Shown: piece by piece, positions 36,936-45,066 of the stretch
Layout: each line of letters begins with the position of its first letter
Position numbering within the stretch: position 1 is the first letter of the stretch
Assembly: GCF_000568815.1 (NCBI RefSeq)
Contig: NZ_CP007201.1
Location: 2,117,654-2,181,653, forward strand
Source: Sulfurospirillum multivorans DSM 12446
Lineage (GTDB): Bacteria; Campylobacterota; Campylobacteria; Campylobacterales; Sulfurospirillaceae
Direction: 5' to 3'
DNA length: 64,000 bases
Position numbers and translations under genes: made by a program
The notes under the pieces: model-generated
What the model saw: only the letters and a program-made list of their open reading frames with translations
Told to the model about the DNA's origin: nothing
Database searches by the model: none

Positions 36936-39047
36936 GTGCCTGATTTAACCGACTCTAGCCTTTACCTTAACCGCGAGCTTTCATGGCTCAAATTTAATAC
37001 AAGAGTCCTCACTCAATCTCTCAAAAAAGAACTACCTCTTTTTGAGCGACTCAAATTTTTAGCCATTTATGCTACCAACCTTGATGAATTTTACATGATT
37101 CGTGTGGCGGGTCTTAAACAACTCTTTAGCGCCGGTGTCATTGAAACAGGAGCGGATCAAAAAACGCCTCTGGATCAGCTTCGAGAGATCAGAAGCTACC
37201 TTGCCAGCGAAAAAGAGGTGATTCAAAGCAGTTATGAAGAGATCGTTAAAGATCTTGAAAAAGAGAACCTTTTTATTACGGCATACGACGATCTTACGCC
37301 TGCACTCGCAAAGCTTTCGGATGAGTATTTTTTCTCCAATATTTTGCCTGTCATCGTCCCCATTGCCGTCAATGCAACCCATCCGTTTCCGCATCTAAAC
37401 AACCTGAGTTTCTCTCTTGCCGTCAAATTACAAGACAGCGAAAGCGATGAAGAAGGAAACTATAAATACGGCATGATTCGCATTCCGCGCGTGTTGCCAC
37501 GCTTTTTTCAAGCAGGAGATCATACGTATGTGCCGATTGAAACGATTGTTCGCAAACATGCGGAAGAGATTTTCCCTGGGTATAAGCTGGTCGCATCCGC
37601 TGCGTTTAGAGTGACACGAAATGCGGATATGGTCATCGAAGAAGAAGAAGCCGATGATTTTATGATGATCATGGAACAAGGTCTAAAACTGCGCCGCAAA
37701 GGGGCTTTCGTACGCCTTAACATCCAAGAAGGAGCCGATCCTGATCTGCTCAATTTCCTCAATTCGCACATGCAAATTTTCTTTAAAGACATCTATGCCT
37801 ATAAAATCCCTCTCAACCTTGGGGCACTGTGGCAAATTGTAGGCAATAAAGACTTTTCACATCTTGCCTTGCCACCGTACAATCCCAAAACATTGCCTCC
37901 CTTTGATAGTAACGAGTCCGTTTTTAACGTAATCGACAAAGGCGATGTGTTGCTTTTTCATCCGTATGAGAGTTTTGATCCTGTTTTAAGACTGATTCGT
38001 GAAGCATCTAAAGACCCTAAAGTTGTCTCTATTCGCATGACACTTTACCGTGTGGAGAAAAATTCGCAAATCGTTCAAGCGCTGATCGACGCGGCGAATG
38101 AAGGCAAACAAGTCACTGCTGTGGTAGAGCTTAAAGCGCGTTTTGATGAAGAGAATAACCTGCATTGGGCCAAAGCGTTGGAGCAAGCGGGTGCGCACGT
38201 GGTGTATGGCATCACGGGATTTAAAGTGCATGCAAAAATTGCGCAAGTGATTCGCCAAGAAGAAGATGGAAAACTGAAATTTTACATGCACTTTAGCACG
38301 GGAAATTACAACGGCTCAACGGCAAAAATTTATACCGACACCAGTTTCTTTACATGTAAAGAAGATTTTGCCAAAGATGGCACGATGTTTTTCCACATTT
38401 TATCGGGCTTTTCAAAGCATAGAAGACTTGACACACTTTCAATGTCACCAACACAAATCAAGCCTAAAGTCATTAGCCTGATCAATAATGAAGCCAAATA
38501 TGGTGCCGAAGGGCGTATCATTGTGAAAATGAACTCTTTGGTTGATCCTGATGTGATTCAAGCGCTCTACAACGCTTCGATGCAAGGCGTTCAGATCGAT
38601 ATTATCGCACGAGGAATTTGTTGTTTACGCCCAGGCGTTGAAGGTATTAGTGAAAATATTCGCGTCAAATCTATCGTGGGTAAGTATTTGGAACATGCGC
38701 GTATCTTCTACTTTAAAAATGGCGATCCAACGCCAACGTTTATCTCCAGTGCCGATTGGATGCCTCGAAATCTTGAGCGAAGATTGGAGTTGATGACACC
38801 AATTTTTGACAAAGCGTTGCAACAGAAGCTCTTTGAGATTTTACAACTTCAACTCAATGACAATGTCCTCAGTTGGAATTTAGAGAACAACGGTGACTAC
38901 ACGCAAATTGCGTCAACCGATGAGCGTGCTATCAATAACCATATGGTTTTGGAAGATTATATGAATAAAATCTACAAAGCGCAAAAGAAAGACACCAGCT
39001 CACACAAAGCTGAAAAACTCGCACGTCGCTTGTTTAAAGAGAGCTAA
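36936..39047 (+). CDS. ppk: Polyphosphate kinase 1
   Basis: Makes inorganic polyphosphate from ATP through a phospho-His intermediate; membrane-associated. The 703-residue protein has the PPK1 opening [16 protein letters not shown], the [13 protein letters not shown] region, the autophosphorylated His in [13 protein letters not shown] and its partner in [12 protein letters not shown]. The start is GTG at 36936 after TAAAGGA. One palindrome at 38350 encodes Phe-Thr-Cys-Lys. The next gene begins 1 nt after the stop. Confidence 0.96.
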   Translation: MPDLTDSSLYLNRELSWLKFNTRVLTQSLKKELPLFERLKFLAIYATNLDEFYMIRVAGLKQLFSAGVIETGADQKTPLDQLREIRSYLASEKEVIQSSYEEIVKDLEKENLFITAYDDLTPALAKLSDEYFFSNILPVIVPIAVNATHPFPHLNNLSFSLAVKLQDSESDEEGNYKYGMIRIPRVLPRFFQAGDHTYVPIETIVRKHAEEIFPGYKLVASAAFRVTRNADMVIEEEEADDFMMIMEQGLKLRRKGAFVRLNIQEGADPDLLNFLNSHMQIFFKDIYAYKIPLNLGALWQIVGNKDFSHLALPPYNPKTLPPFDSNESVFNVIDKGDVLLFHPYESFDPVLRLIREASKDPKVVSIRMTLYRVEKNSQIVQALIDAANEGKQVTAVVELKARFDEENNLHWAKALEQAGAHVVYGITGFKVHAKIAQVIRQEEDGKLKFYMHFSTGNYNGSTAKIYTDTSFFTCKEDFAKDGTMFFHILSGFSKHRRLDTLSMSPTQIKPKVISLINNEAKYGAEGRIIVKMNSLVDPDVIQALYNASMQGVQIDIIARGICCLRPGVEGISENIRVKSIVGKYLEHARIFYFKNGDPTPTFISSADWMPRNLERRLELMTPIFDKALQQKLFEILQLQLNDNVLSWNLENNGDYTQIASTDERAINNHMVLEDYMNKIYKAQKKDTSSHKAEKLARRLFKES

Positions 39048-39048
39048 G

Positions 39049-39579
39049 ATGATTATGGAGTTTCAAGGCATGAAGCCTTGCATTGCCTCTGACGTTTTTG
39101 TAGCACCCAGTGCGGACATCATCGGTGACGTGTGCATCGGTGAAGGAAGTTCCGTCTGGTTTGGCTGTGTCATCAGGGGCGATGTAAACTCCATCAAAAT
39201 TGGCAAACGAACTTCGATTCAAGACCTCAGTATGATTCATGTCACGCATTTTAAAAAAGCCGATCGCAGTGATGGATTTGCCACCACTATCGGCGATGAT
39301 GTAACCATCGCACACCGTGTGATGCTGCATGGGTGTACCATTAAAGATGCCTGTTTGATCGGGATGAGTGCGACGATTTTAGATGGTGCGGTAATTGGCA
39401 AAGAGTCGATTGTTGGGGCGAATTCACTCGTCACCAAAAACAAAACTTTCCCGCCACGCTCACTCATTATGGGCAATCCTGCGAAGGTCGTACGCGAACT
39501 CAGTGACGAAGAAGTCGCATCGCTTTACCATTCCGCCGATAATTATGTGAAATTTAAAGCGATGTATCAGTCGGTTTAA
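39049..39579 (+). CDS. Gamma-carbonic-anhydrase-like left-handed beta-helix protein
   Basis: 176 residues of hexapeptide repeats ([LIV]-G-x4), as in GSSVWFGCVIRGDVNSIKIG and GDDVTIAHRVMLHGC, ending in GNPAKVVRELSDEE. The family (YrdA/CaiE/Cam-like) trimerises and binds Zn with His at subunit interfaces. HVTHF and HRVMLHG supply such residues, but many members lack carbonic anhydrase activity. Translation is probably coupled to ppk (1-nt gap). The 3' end overlaps the convergent exonuclease gene by 26 bp. Confidence 0.87.
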   Translation: MIMEFQGMKPCIASDVFVAPSADIIGDVCIGEGSSVWFGCVIRGDVNSIKIGKRTSIQDLSMIHVTHFKKADRSDGFATTIGDDVTIAHRVMLHGCTIKDACLIGMSATILDGAVIGKESIVGANSLVTKNKTFPPRSLIMGNPAKVVRELSDEEVASLYHSADNYVKFKAMYQSV

Positions 39580-40357
39580 CAGGCTTCTCTTTTTTCTTCT
39601 TTTTTTGATTGTGCGGTTTGGTAAAATCAATCAATTGCTCAACCGTTTGAACCTCTTCGGGTAATTTTTCCAACGCTTTAAAAAAAACTTGTGCCGTCGC
39701 TTTGGCATCGCACAGTGCACGGTGATGGTTTTCAAAGCCGATGCCCAAATAATCCGTCAATGCGCCAAGCCCATATTTGGGTGCTTCAATACATTTTTTC
39801 GCCAAATCAATCGTATCCAGTCTTCGGTTCAAAAGTGGACCAAAGCCTGCTTGTTCTAGCGAATAGGAGATAAAATAGTAGTCAAAATTGACATTGTGTG
39901 CCACAAAAACTGCATCTTTGATAAACAGGCGAAATGCTTCTAAAACAGAGCTGAGGGAAGGAGCATTTTGAAGCGCGGAAAGGCTGATGCCTGTGAGTTG
40001 TTCAATGCTATCAGGTAAAACATCGGCTTTGGCTAATGAGGAGAATTCCGCCACTTCCTTGCCATTTTCAATCATCACCGCACCAATTTCGATGATCTGA
40101 TGCAAGGTGGGTTTACTGCCATTGGCTTCAATGTCCACGATGCAAAATTTTCCCTGCGTTATAGGCGTGCTCAGCGTCTCTAGTGTAAAAGCGTAGTTAT
40201 TGTATTTCGTGATGGGAAGCCCCAAAAGCTTCAGCATAGAGAGGTCTTCAACATCCACAAATTCCAACTCTTTAAAGGTGTGCATTTTGGCAAAAAACTC
40301 TTTGTGAAAAATGGGCTTTTGCGTCATCTTATGGATATAACTATCGAAGGCTCTCAC
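39554..40357 (-). CDS. DEDDh 3'-5' exonuclease (DnaQ/PolC epsilon-like)
   Basis: 267 residues. The exonuclease core carries DIEANG (Asp, Glu), HNVNFDYYF (Asp) and HHRALCDAKAT (His, Asp), the complete DEDDh set. About 85 extra N-terminal residues precede the core, and a Lys-rich tail (QKKKKKEKPVK) ends it. It could be the proofreading subunit of DNA polymerase III or a separate repair exonuclease. The ATG overlaps trpF by 4 bp, and the 3' end overlaps the beta-helix gene. Confidence 0.87.
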   Translation of the reverse strand: MRAFDSYIHKMTQKPIFHKEFFAKMHTFKELEFVDVEDLSMLKLLGLPITKYNNYAFTLETLSTPITQGKFCIVDIEANGSKPTLHQIIEIGAVMIENGKEVAEFSSLAKADVLPDSIEQLTGISLSALQNAPSLSSVLEAFRLFIKDAVFVAHNVNFDYYFISYSLEQAGFGPLLNRRLDTIDLAKKCIEAPKYGLGALTDYLGIGFENHHRALCDAKATAQVFFKALEKLPEEVQTVEQLIDFTKPHNQKKKKKEKPVKPTDTSL

Positions 40358-40941
40358 GCTTTGGCTCTTTGGATAAATGCGCTTACTTTGTCGTGATCTT
40401 TAACACCCTTGTTTCTTTCCACGCCACTGCTCACATCCACGCCGTAAAAGCCTAACGGTTTGATCTGTGCAACATTTTCAGGGCTCAGACCGCCTGCTAA
40501 AATAATATTGTCGCAATCCATAGTTTCAAACCATGAAAGATCGATCTGTTTTCCGCTACCACCAAAGCCATCCACATACGCATCCACCAGCCTGATCAAG
40601 CCTTTGTACTGCGCAATATCAGAAGCTTTTTGAGCTCGCACAACGCGTAAATAAGGCACTTTGAGCGCACTCCAAAAGGCATCATCGACCTCAAAATGAA
40701 TCTGCGCCATATCCATTTTAGAGGCTTTACATGTAAGCTCAATTTCTTCTGGCGTTGCATCCACAAATAGCCCCATTTTCTTTACATGTAAAGGCAATTT
40801 CTCTGCAATGGCTTTCGCATTTTGAGGCGTTATGTAGCGAGGAGACTTTGGATAAAAGACAAATCCAAGCGCGTCTGCACCTGCATCTACCGCGCACAAG
40901 GCGTCTTCAAGATTGGTAATACCACAAATTTTGACCCACAT
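40354..40941 (-). CDS. trpF: Phosphoribosylanthranilate isomerase
   Basis: Third step specific to tryptophan synthesis: isomerises phosphoribosylanthranilate to CdRP. The 195-residue TIM barrel has VKICGITNLEDALCAVDAGA (catalytic Cys), GFVFYPKSPRYI, the catalytic Asp region LVDAYVDGFGGSGK and LAGGLSPENVAQI. It is detached from other trp genes, lying between rpe and an exonuclease. Two palindromes (40727, 40782) are read in different frames, as Thr-Cys-Lys and Leu-His-Val. Confidence 0.96.
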   Translation of the reverse strand: MWVKICGITNLEDALCAVDAGADALGFVFYPKSPRYITPQNAKAIAEKLPLHVKKMGLFVDATPEEIELTCKASKMDMAQIHFEVDDAFWSALKVPYLRVVRAQKASDIAQYKGLIRLVDAYVDGFGGSGKQIDLSWFETMDCDNIILAGGLSPENVAQIKPLGFYGVDVSSGVERNKGVKDHDKVSAFIQRAKA

Positions 40942-40943
40942 TT

Positions 40944-41588
40944 TTAGACTTTTAAAGCATCAATAGCGCTTTTGTAATCGTTGGAGCCAAAAACATAATT
41001 ACCAGCAACCACGATGTCAACACCTGCATTTGCAAGCGCTTCAATGTTGTGATTATTCACTCCACCATCGACTTCAATGAGTGTTTTTGCATTGCGTTTT
41101 AAAATCATCTCTTTTAAAATCGGTGCTTTTTCTAAAACACTGGGAATAAATTTTTGCCCGCCAAAACCAGGATTGACGCTCATTAAAAGCACCATATCCA
41201 AATCTTCAAGCAGATATTCAATGTGAGAAGGTGGCGTATGCGGGTTGAGAACAATCGCGGGAGAGATACCCAAGTCACGGATTTTTTGAATGAGACGGTG
41301 CGGATGTTTCTCCTCTTCAATATGAAAAGAGATGTATTTTGGTTTTAAAGGTGCAAAAAGATCGACAAAAAAAGTGTTGTTTTCAACCATCAAATGAATG
41401 TCTAGAGGCTTGGTAGAAGCCTTAGCTACCGCACTGACCACAACGGGTCCAATGGTGAGATTGGGAACAAAATGCCCATCCATCACATCCACATGTACCA
41501 AATCACAGCCTGCTTCACAAATCGATACGATCTCTTCTCTTAACCTGCCAAAATCAGCGGAGAGAATGCTTGGAGCCACTAACATCAT
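40944..41588 (-). CDS. rpe: Ribulose-phosphate 3-epimerase
   Basis: Interconverts ribulose-5-P and xylulose-5-P in the pentose phosphate pathway. The 214-residue TIM barrel has APSILSADFGRLREE, HVDVMDGHFVPNLTIGP (metal-binding His and Asp), LMSVNPGFGGQKFIP and EVDGGVNNHNI. Two adjacent ATGs are possible; the first is used. AAAGG precedes it. trpF follows 2 nt after the stop. A 117-nt perfect-armed hairpin stands 26 nt upstream of the ATG and must be in, or block, the leader. Confidence 0.96.
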   Translation of the reverse strand: MMLVAPSILSADFGRLREEIVSICEAGCDLVHVDVMDGHFVPNLTIGPVVVSAVAKASTKPLDIHLMVENNTFFVDLFAPLKPKYISFHIEEEKHPHRLIQKIRDLGISPAIVLNPHTPPSHIEYLLEDLDMVLLMSVNPGFGGQKFIPSVLEKAPILKEMILKRNAKTLIEVDGGVNNHNIEALANAGVDIVVAGNYVFGSNDYKSAIDALKV

Positions 41589-41614
41589 CTAAACCTTTTA
41601 AAATCTATTTTAAG

Positions 41615-41731
41615 TTAAAAAGAGTGACAAAACCCGCACGAAACACGTTGTTCCGATGGGACGAAGAGCGAAGCTTCGGGTTCCTATCGTGAACAACTGT
41701 GTTGAGAAAGTGGTTTTGTCACTCTTTTTAA
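41615..41731. repeat. Long rod-like inverted repeat in the rpe/rpmB divergent region
   Basis: Perfect 20-bp arms at 41615-41634 and 41712-41731. Inside, ACACGTTGTTC (41643-41653) pairs with GAACAACTGTGT (41691-41702) with one bulge, CGATGGGA (41654-41661) pairs with TCCTATCG (41682-41689) with one G-U, and CGAAG (41662-41666) pairs with CTTCG (41674-41678). The whole folds as one interrupted rod. Both outer ends are T-runs in their respective strands. No gene lies in it. It could be an RNA leader, a small RNA or a miniature mobile repeat. Confidence 0.8.
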
Positions 41732-41763
41732 TGAAATTGTATCAAAATTTATAATATTTTCGA

Positions 41764-41769
41764 TATAAT
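41764..41769 (+). promoter_or_regulatory. -10 box of rpmB
   Basis: A TATAAT in TTCGATATAATCTC gives a leader of about 68 nt before the rpmB ATG at 41845. It lies downstream of the long hairpin, so the hairpin is not in the rpmB transcript from this promoter. Confidence 0.6.
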
Positions 41770-41844
41770 CTCAGGCTGCATTGAATTAAGCGTTTTTTTT
41801 GCTTGTTTCGTGTAGAATTCACGAAAAATTTTAAGGATATCAAG

Positions 41845-42033
41845 ATGGCAAGAAAATGTGCTCTTACTGGAAAAGGCCCTATGGTTGGTAACAACGTAAG
41901 CCATGCTCACAACAAAACTAAAAGAAGATTCCTTCCAAACCTTAGAACTGTCCGTGTGACACTCGAAGATGGAACGACTAAGAAAATTAGAATTGCTGCT
42001 TCAACACTTCGCACGATGAAGAAAAACGGCTAA
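41845..42033 (+). CDS. rpmB: 50S ribosomal protein L28
   Basis: 62 residues, [20 protein letters not shown] onward, the complete L28 signature with C-terminal [10 protein letters not shown]. The ATG at 41845 follows AAGGA; the upstream in-frame ATG at 41803 has no ribosome site and breaks the conserved N-terminus. It is a single-gene unit with its own promoter and a terminator that includes the stop codon. Confidence 0.97.
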   Translation: MARKCALTGKGPMVGNNVSHAHNKTKRRFLPNLRTVRVTLEDGTTKKIRIAASTLRTMKKNG

Positions 42034-42059
42034 AATTTCTCCTTCACGGGGAAATTTTA
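42031..42059 (+). terminator. Terminator of rpmB
   Basis: TAAAATTTCTCC (42031-42042) pairs with GGGGAAATTTTA (42048-42059) with one G-U, loop TTCAC, and a T-rich tract follows shortly after. The rpmB stop codon forms the base of the stem. Confidence 0.6.
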
Positions 42060-42117
42060 TGCGTGTTTTTTTTACGTTGCCACCCACTTTCACACCAAAA
42101 TCCTAAAGGATTTACCC

Positions 42118-43308
42118 ATGTTTACCATTCTCCCGCTTAAAAATGGACTTGATAACGTAGCTGGTTTTTTCTGCCAAGGCGTTCACGCAGGTTTTAAACC
42201 AAACGGCAATAACGATGTTGCGTTTATTCGCTCAAACGAACTCTGTGATGTTTCTTCTGTTTTCACTACCAATGTCTTTCAAGCCGCACCCATTAAGCAC
42301 TTTTTACGTTACCCCAAAGGATTTCAAACCAATTTTATTTTGATGAACGCTAAAAATGCCAATGCCATGACGGGTGAAAAAGGGATTGAAGATATAGAGA
42401 CCCTTTTTGGTAAACTCAAAATGAAATTTCCTTCGATTCAGAACCCAATTATGAGCTCAACGGGTGTGATTGGCTATCGTCTCAATGTGGAGAAACTCTC
42501 AACCGCGTTTGATCTTTTTGATTTTAACGCCAAAGATTCGCACGCAACCGCATCAGCGATCATGACAACCGACAGCTTCAAAAAAGAGCTCTGCTTTAAA
42601 GTCCTTTTAGACGATGGTCGTTTCTTTCATATTGCCGCGATCTGCAAAGGTGCGGGCATGATCAACCCAGCAATGGCAACGATGCTTTGCTTTATATTGA
42701 CGGACGCAAACATTCCTAAGGCCGATATGGATGAACTTTTACCCCCAGCGATTGAGCATTCGTTCAATGCGGTCAGTGTCGATGGTGATACCTCAACCAA
42801 CGATACCGTCTTACTTCTAAGCTCAAAACAGAGTGGTGCTTACCATGAAGAGGCGTTTAATGAAGCCCTTTGCATGATCACGAAGGAGCTGAGTTTAATG
42901 CTCGTACGCGATGGCGAAGGCTCAACTAAAGTGGTCGCTTTTGAAGTCAGTGGCGCGAAAAGTGTTGCTGAAGCAGAACGTGCGGCTAAAGCTTTGAGTA
43001 ACTCTCTTTTAGTAAAAACGGCGCTTTTTGGCGAAGACCCTAACTGGGGGCGTATTGCTTCCACGATTGGTGCGAGTGGCATTACATGTAACGAAGACAC
43101 CCTTGTGATTCACTACGATGATGTCTTAATTTACTCAAAAGATCAACGCTCACTCGATGCAGAAGCAGAGAAAAAAGCAGCAGCGGTTATGAAAAAAGAG
43201 TCGTTTCGCATTCACTGTGAACTGGGAATGGGCGAGGAAAATTTTACGGCATACGGCTGTGATTTAGGACATAAATACGTTGAGATTAATGCGGATTATA
43301 GGACTTAG
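42118..43308 (+). CDS. argJ: Bifunctional ornithine acetyltransferase / N-acetylglutamate synthase
   Basis: Recycles the acetyl group in arginine synthesis: transfers acetyl from N-acetylornithine to glutamate. 396 residues, with the self-cleavage site in KGAGMINPAMATML (cleavage before the Thr, which becomes the nucleophile), VSVDGDTSTNDTVLL and NWGRIASTIGASG. Whether it also uses acetyl-CoA cannot be judged by eye. AAAGGA precedes the ATG. One palindrome at 43082 is read as Ile-Thr-Cys-Asn. Confidence 0.96.
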   Translation: MFTILPLKNGLDNVAGFFCQGVHAGFKPNGNNDVAFIRSNELCDVSSVFTTNVFQAAPIKHFLRYPKGFQTNFILMNAKNANAMTGEKGIEDIETLFGKLKMKFPSIQNPIMSSTGVIGYRLNVEKLSTAFDLFDFNAKDSHATASAIMTTDSFKKELCFKVLLDDGRFFHIAAICKGAGMINPAMATMLCFILTDANIPKADMDELLPPAIEHSFNAVSVDGDTSTNDTVLLLSSKQSGAYHEEAFNEALCMITKELSLMLVRDGEGSTKVVAFEVSGAKSVAEAERAAKALSNSLLVKTALFGEDPNWGRIASTIGASGITCNEDTLVIHYDDVLIYSKDQRSLDAEAEKKAAAVMKKESFRIHCELGMGEENFTAYGCDLGHKYVEINADYRT

Positions 43309-43361
43309 CCCTTAAATTAAGCACTTTTTGATACAATAAAATAAATATACAAGGAGTTATC

Positions 43362-43589
43362 ATGCTACACGAATACAGAGAAGTTATCTCAAAACTTAAA
43401 GTTGACAATGCACACTTTGCTAAAATTTTTGAAAAACACAATGAGCTTGACCAAAAAATTGCGGATATCGATGAAGGTAGAGAGCATTTGAGTGATGCAG
43501 ATCTTGATGTACTCAAAAAAGAGAAACTAAGACTAAAAGATGAAGCATACGCAATGATCGTTGCGTACAAAAAAGAGAATAACCTCTAA
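43362..43589 (+). CDS. YdcH family (DUF465) small helical protein
   Basis: 75 residues, two amphipathic helices, with the YdcH pattern FAKIFEKHNELDQKIADID and LKKEKLRLKDEAYAMI. Widespread, cytosolic and of unknown role. AAGGAG precedes the ATG. It ends in a strong bidirectional hairpin shared with the convergent glycosylase gene. Confidence 0.88.
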   Translation: MLHEYREVISKLKVDNAHFAKIFEKHNELDQKIADIDEGREHLSDADLDVLKKEKLRLKDEAYAMIVAYKKENNL

Positions 43590-43596
43590 AAAACCT

Positions 43597-43618
43597 GTTT
43601 GGGCTTAAAAGCCCAAAC
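43597..43618. terminator. Bidirectional terminator between ydcH-like and magIII-like genes
   Basis: GTTTGGGC-TTAAAA-GCCCAAAC, an 8-bp perfect stem extendable to 10. On the plus strand it is followed by TTT; on the minus strand it is followed by AGGTTTTTT. It overlaps the last codons of the glycosylase gene. Confidence 0.75.
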
Positions 43619-44267
43619 TTTCCACATTAACCACTTTCCCTCGACTGTTTTCTTTACAAAATTCTACAATCTTTCCATGAAATCGTGCAAAAAGTGCAGG
43701 TATTGCAATCTCTTTGCCATAAAGGTGATCGACTTTAGCCTGATTGCTTACAATTCCCTCTACCATCCACTCTTGCAGTGCGCCGTACGATTCAAAACTG
43801 TATCCAAAGGACGCTAAGAGTCGTGCCGTATACGCATCAACGACCATAGCTTCTTGCTTGCACGCATAACAGAGTATCGAATCCGCACTCTCTTCGCCAA
43901 TCCCTTTTTGTTCCAACAACCACTCACGATCAACCGTTTCGCAAAACACCTCAAAAGAGTTAAACGTTTTAAGAATGGCTTTGGCTAAAAGATGTAGATT
44001 TTTAGCTTTCGTGTTGTAAAAACCACTGGGTTTAATGCAGGTTGAAAGTAAGTCAAGATCAAGTGTAACAAGTGTTTCCAAGCTATCAACGCCTGCTCTT
44101 TCCAAATGCGCCATGCTCTCTTCAACCTTTTCCCATTTGGTTTGTTGGGTTAAGATGGCACCTACAATCACCCAAAACGTGCCAGAACGCGGCCACCACA
44201 AAGGATCGCGCATGGTTTTAAGATAGCCTTGATTTTTAAGGGCGACCAAAAGATCAAAACTATTCAT
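43605..44267 (-). CDS. 3-methyladenine DNA glycosylase, MagIII type (HhH-GPD)
   Basis: Base-excision repair glycosylase. The 220-residue frame from the ATG ending at 44267 aligns by eye with Helicobacter pylori MagIII: NSFDLLVALKNQ, the Trp-rich DPLWWPRSGTFWVIVGAILT, IKPSGFYNTKAKNLHLLAKA, the helix-hairpin-helix LLEQKGIGEESADSILCYA with the catalytic Asp in MVVDAYT, and ARFHGKIVEFCKE. No FeS-cluster cysteines follow, unlike endonuclease III. It overlaps ymdB by 8 bp, which sets the start; the longer frame would extend deep into ymdB. Confidence 0.9.
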   Translation of the reverse strand: MNSFDLLVALKNQGYLKTMRDPLWWPRSGTFWVIVGAILTQQTKWEKVEESMAHLERAGVDSLETLVTLDLDLLSTCIKPSGFYNTKAKNLHLLAKAILKTFNSFEVFCETVDREWLLEQKGIGEESADSILCYACKQEAMVVDAYTARLLASFGYSFESYGALQEWMVEGIVSNQAKVDHLYGKEIAIPALFARFHGKIVEFCKENSRGKVVNVESLGF

Positions 44268-45066
44268 GCACGGCTCGTGCGATAATGCGCTCTTGGTCAT
44301 CAAATACACGCAGTTTAAATGCCTCAACACATTTGCCCTTTTCGATTTCTATGATGACCATCTGCAAAATCTTTTTACATTTTTTTGGAATTTCTAAGGA
44401 AGCTGGAAGTCCCGTGAGAAACCGTTTGAGTGGAGCGGCCTTATCCATGCCTATAACGCCATCACGTGCCCCGCTAAGCCCTACATCGGTTACATAGCAT
44501 GTTCCATCCACAATTTGCAGATCGTCTGTTCCTACGTGCGTGTGGGTACCTAAAATGGCACTCACGTTTCCTTTTAAAAGCATGTGCATCGCCCTCTTCT
44601 CAGAAGTCACTTCCGCATGAAAGTCAATAATGATGCTCTCAATACCTTCAGCTCGAAGTTCATCGACAGCTTTTTGCGCACGCAAGAAAGGATTTTCAAC
44701 CATCGGCATCCCATAATGTCCCATCACATTGATGATCGCGACCTTTTCTTCCTTTACATGTAAAACGCTCACCCCTTTTCCAGGTACACCTTGCGGGTAG
44801 TTCAGCGGTCGTAAAATGGGCATCACATCCAAAAGCGGGATAATCTCTTTTTTATCCCACGAATGATTTCCACCCGTGAGAATATCCGCACCATAGGAGA
44901 AAAGCTCTTTGGCATGTTGCGCGCAAAGTCCAAAACCATGGCTGGCATTTTCGCCATTGGCAATCACGAGATCTAACCCAAACTCTTGACGAAGTTTGCG
45001 AAGGTGAATTTCAAGCATACTGCGCCCAGGACGGCCTACAATGTCTCCAATAAAGCCTATTTTCAT
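44260..45066 (-). CDS. YmdB-family metallophosphoesterase (TIGR00282)
   Basis: 268 residues. Metal ligands in KIGFIGDIVGRPGRS, ANGENASHGFG, TGGNHSWDKKEI, FHAEVTSEKRAM and GTHTHVGTDD are all present, so the enzyme is probably active. In Bacillus YmdB hydrolyses cyclic nucleotides and affects RNA turnover and biofilm; the substrate here is unknown. It overlaps mfd by 4 bp. One palindrome (44754) encodes Leu-His-Val-Lys. Confidence 0.9.
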   Translation of the reverse strand: MKIGFIGDIVGRPGRSMLEIHLRKLRQEFGLDLVIANGENASHGFGLCAQHAKELFSYGADILTGGNHSWDKKEIIPLLDVMPILRPLNYPQGVPGKGVSVLHVKEEKVAIINVMGHYGMPMVENPFLRAQKAVDELRAEGIESIIIDFHAEVTSEKRAMHMLLKGNVSAILGTHTHVGTDDLQIVDGTCYVTDVGLSGARDGVIGMDKAAPLKRFLTGLPASLEIPKKCKKILQMVIIEIEKGKCVEAFKLRVFDDQERIIARAVHE

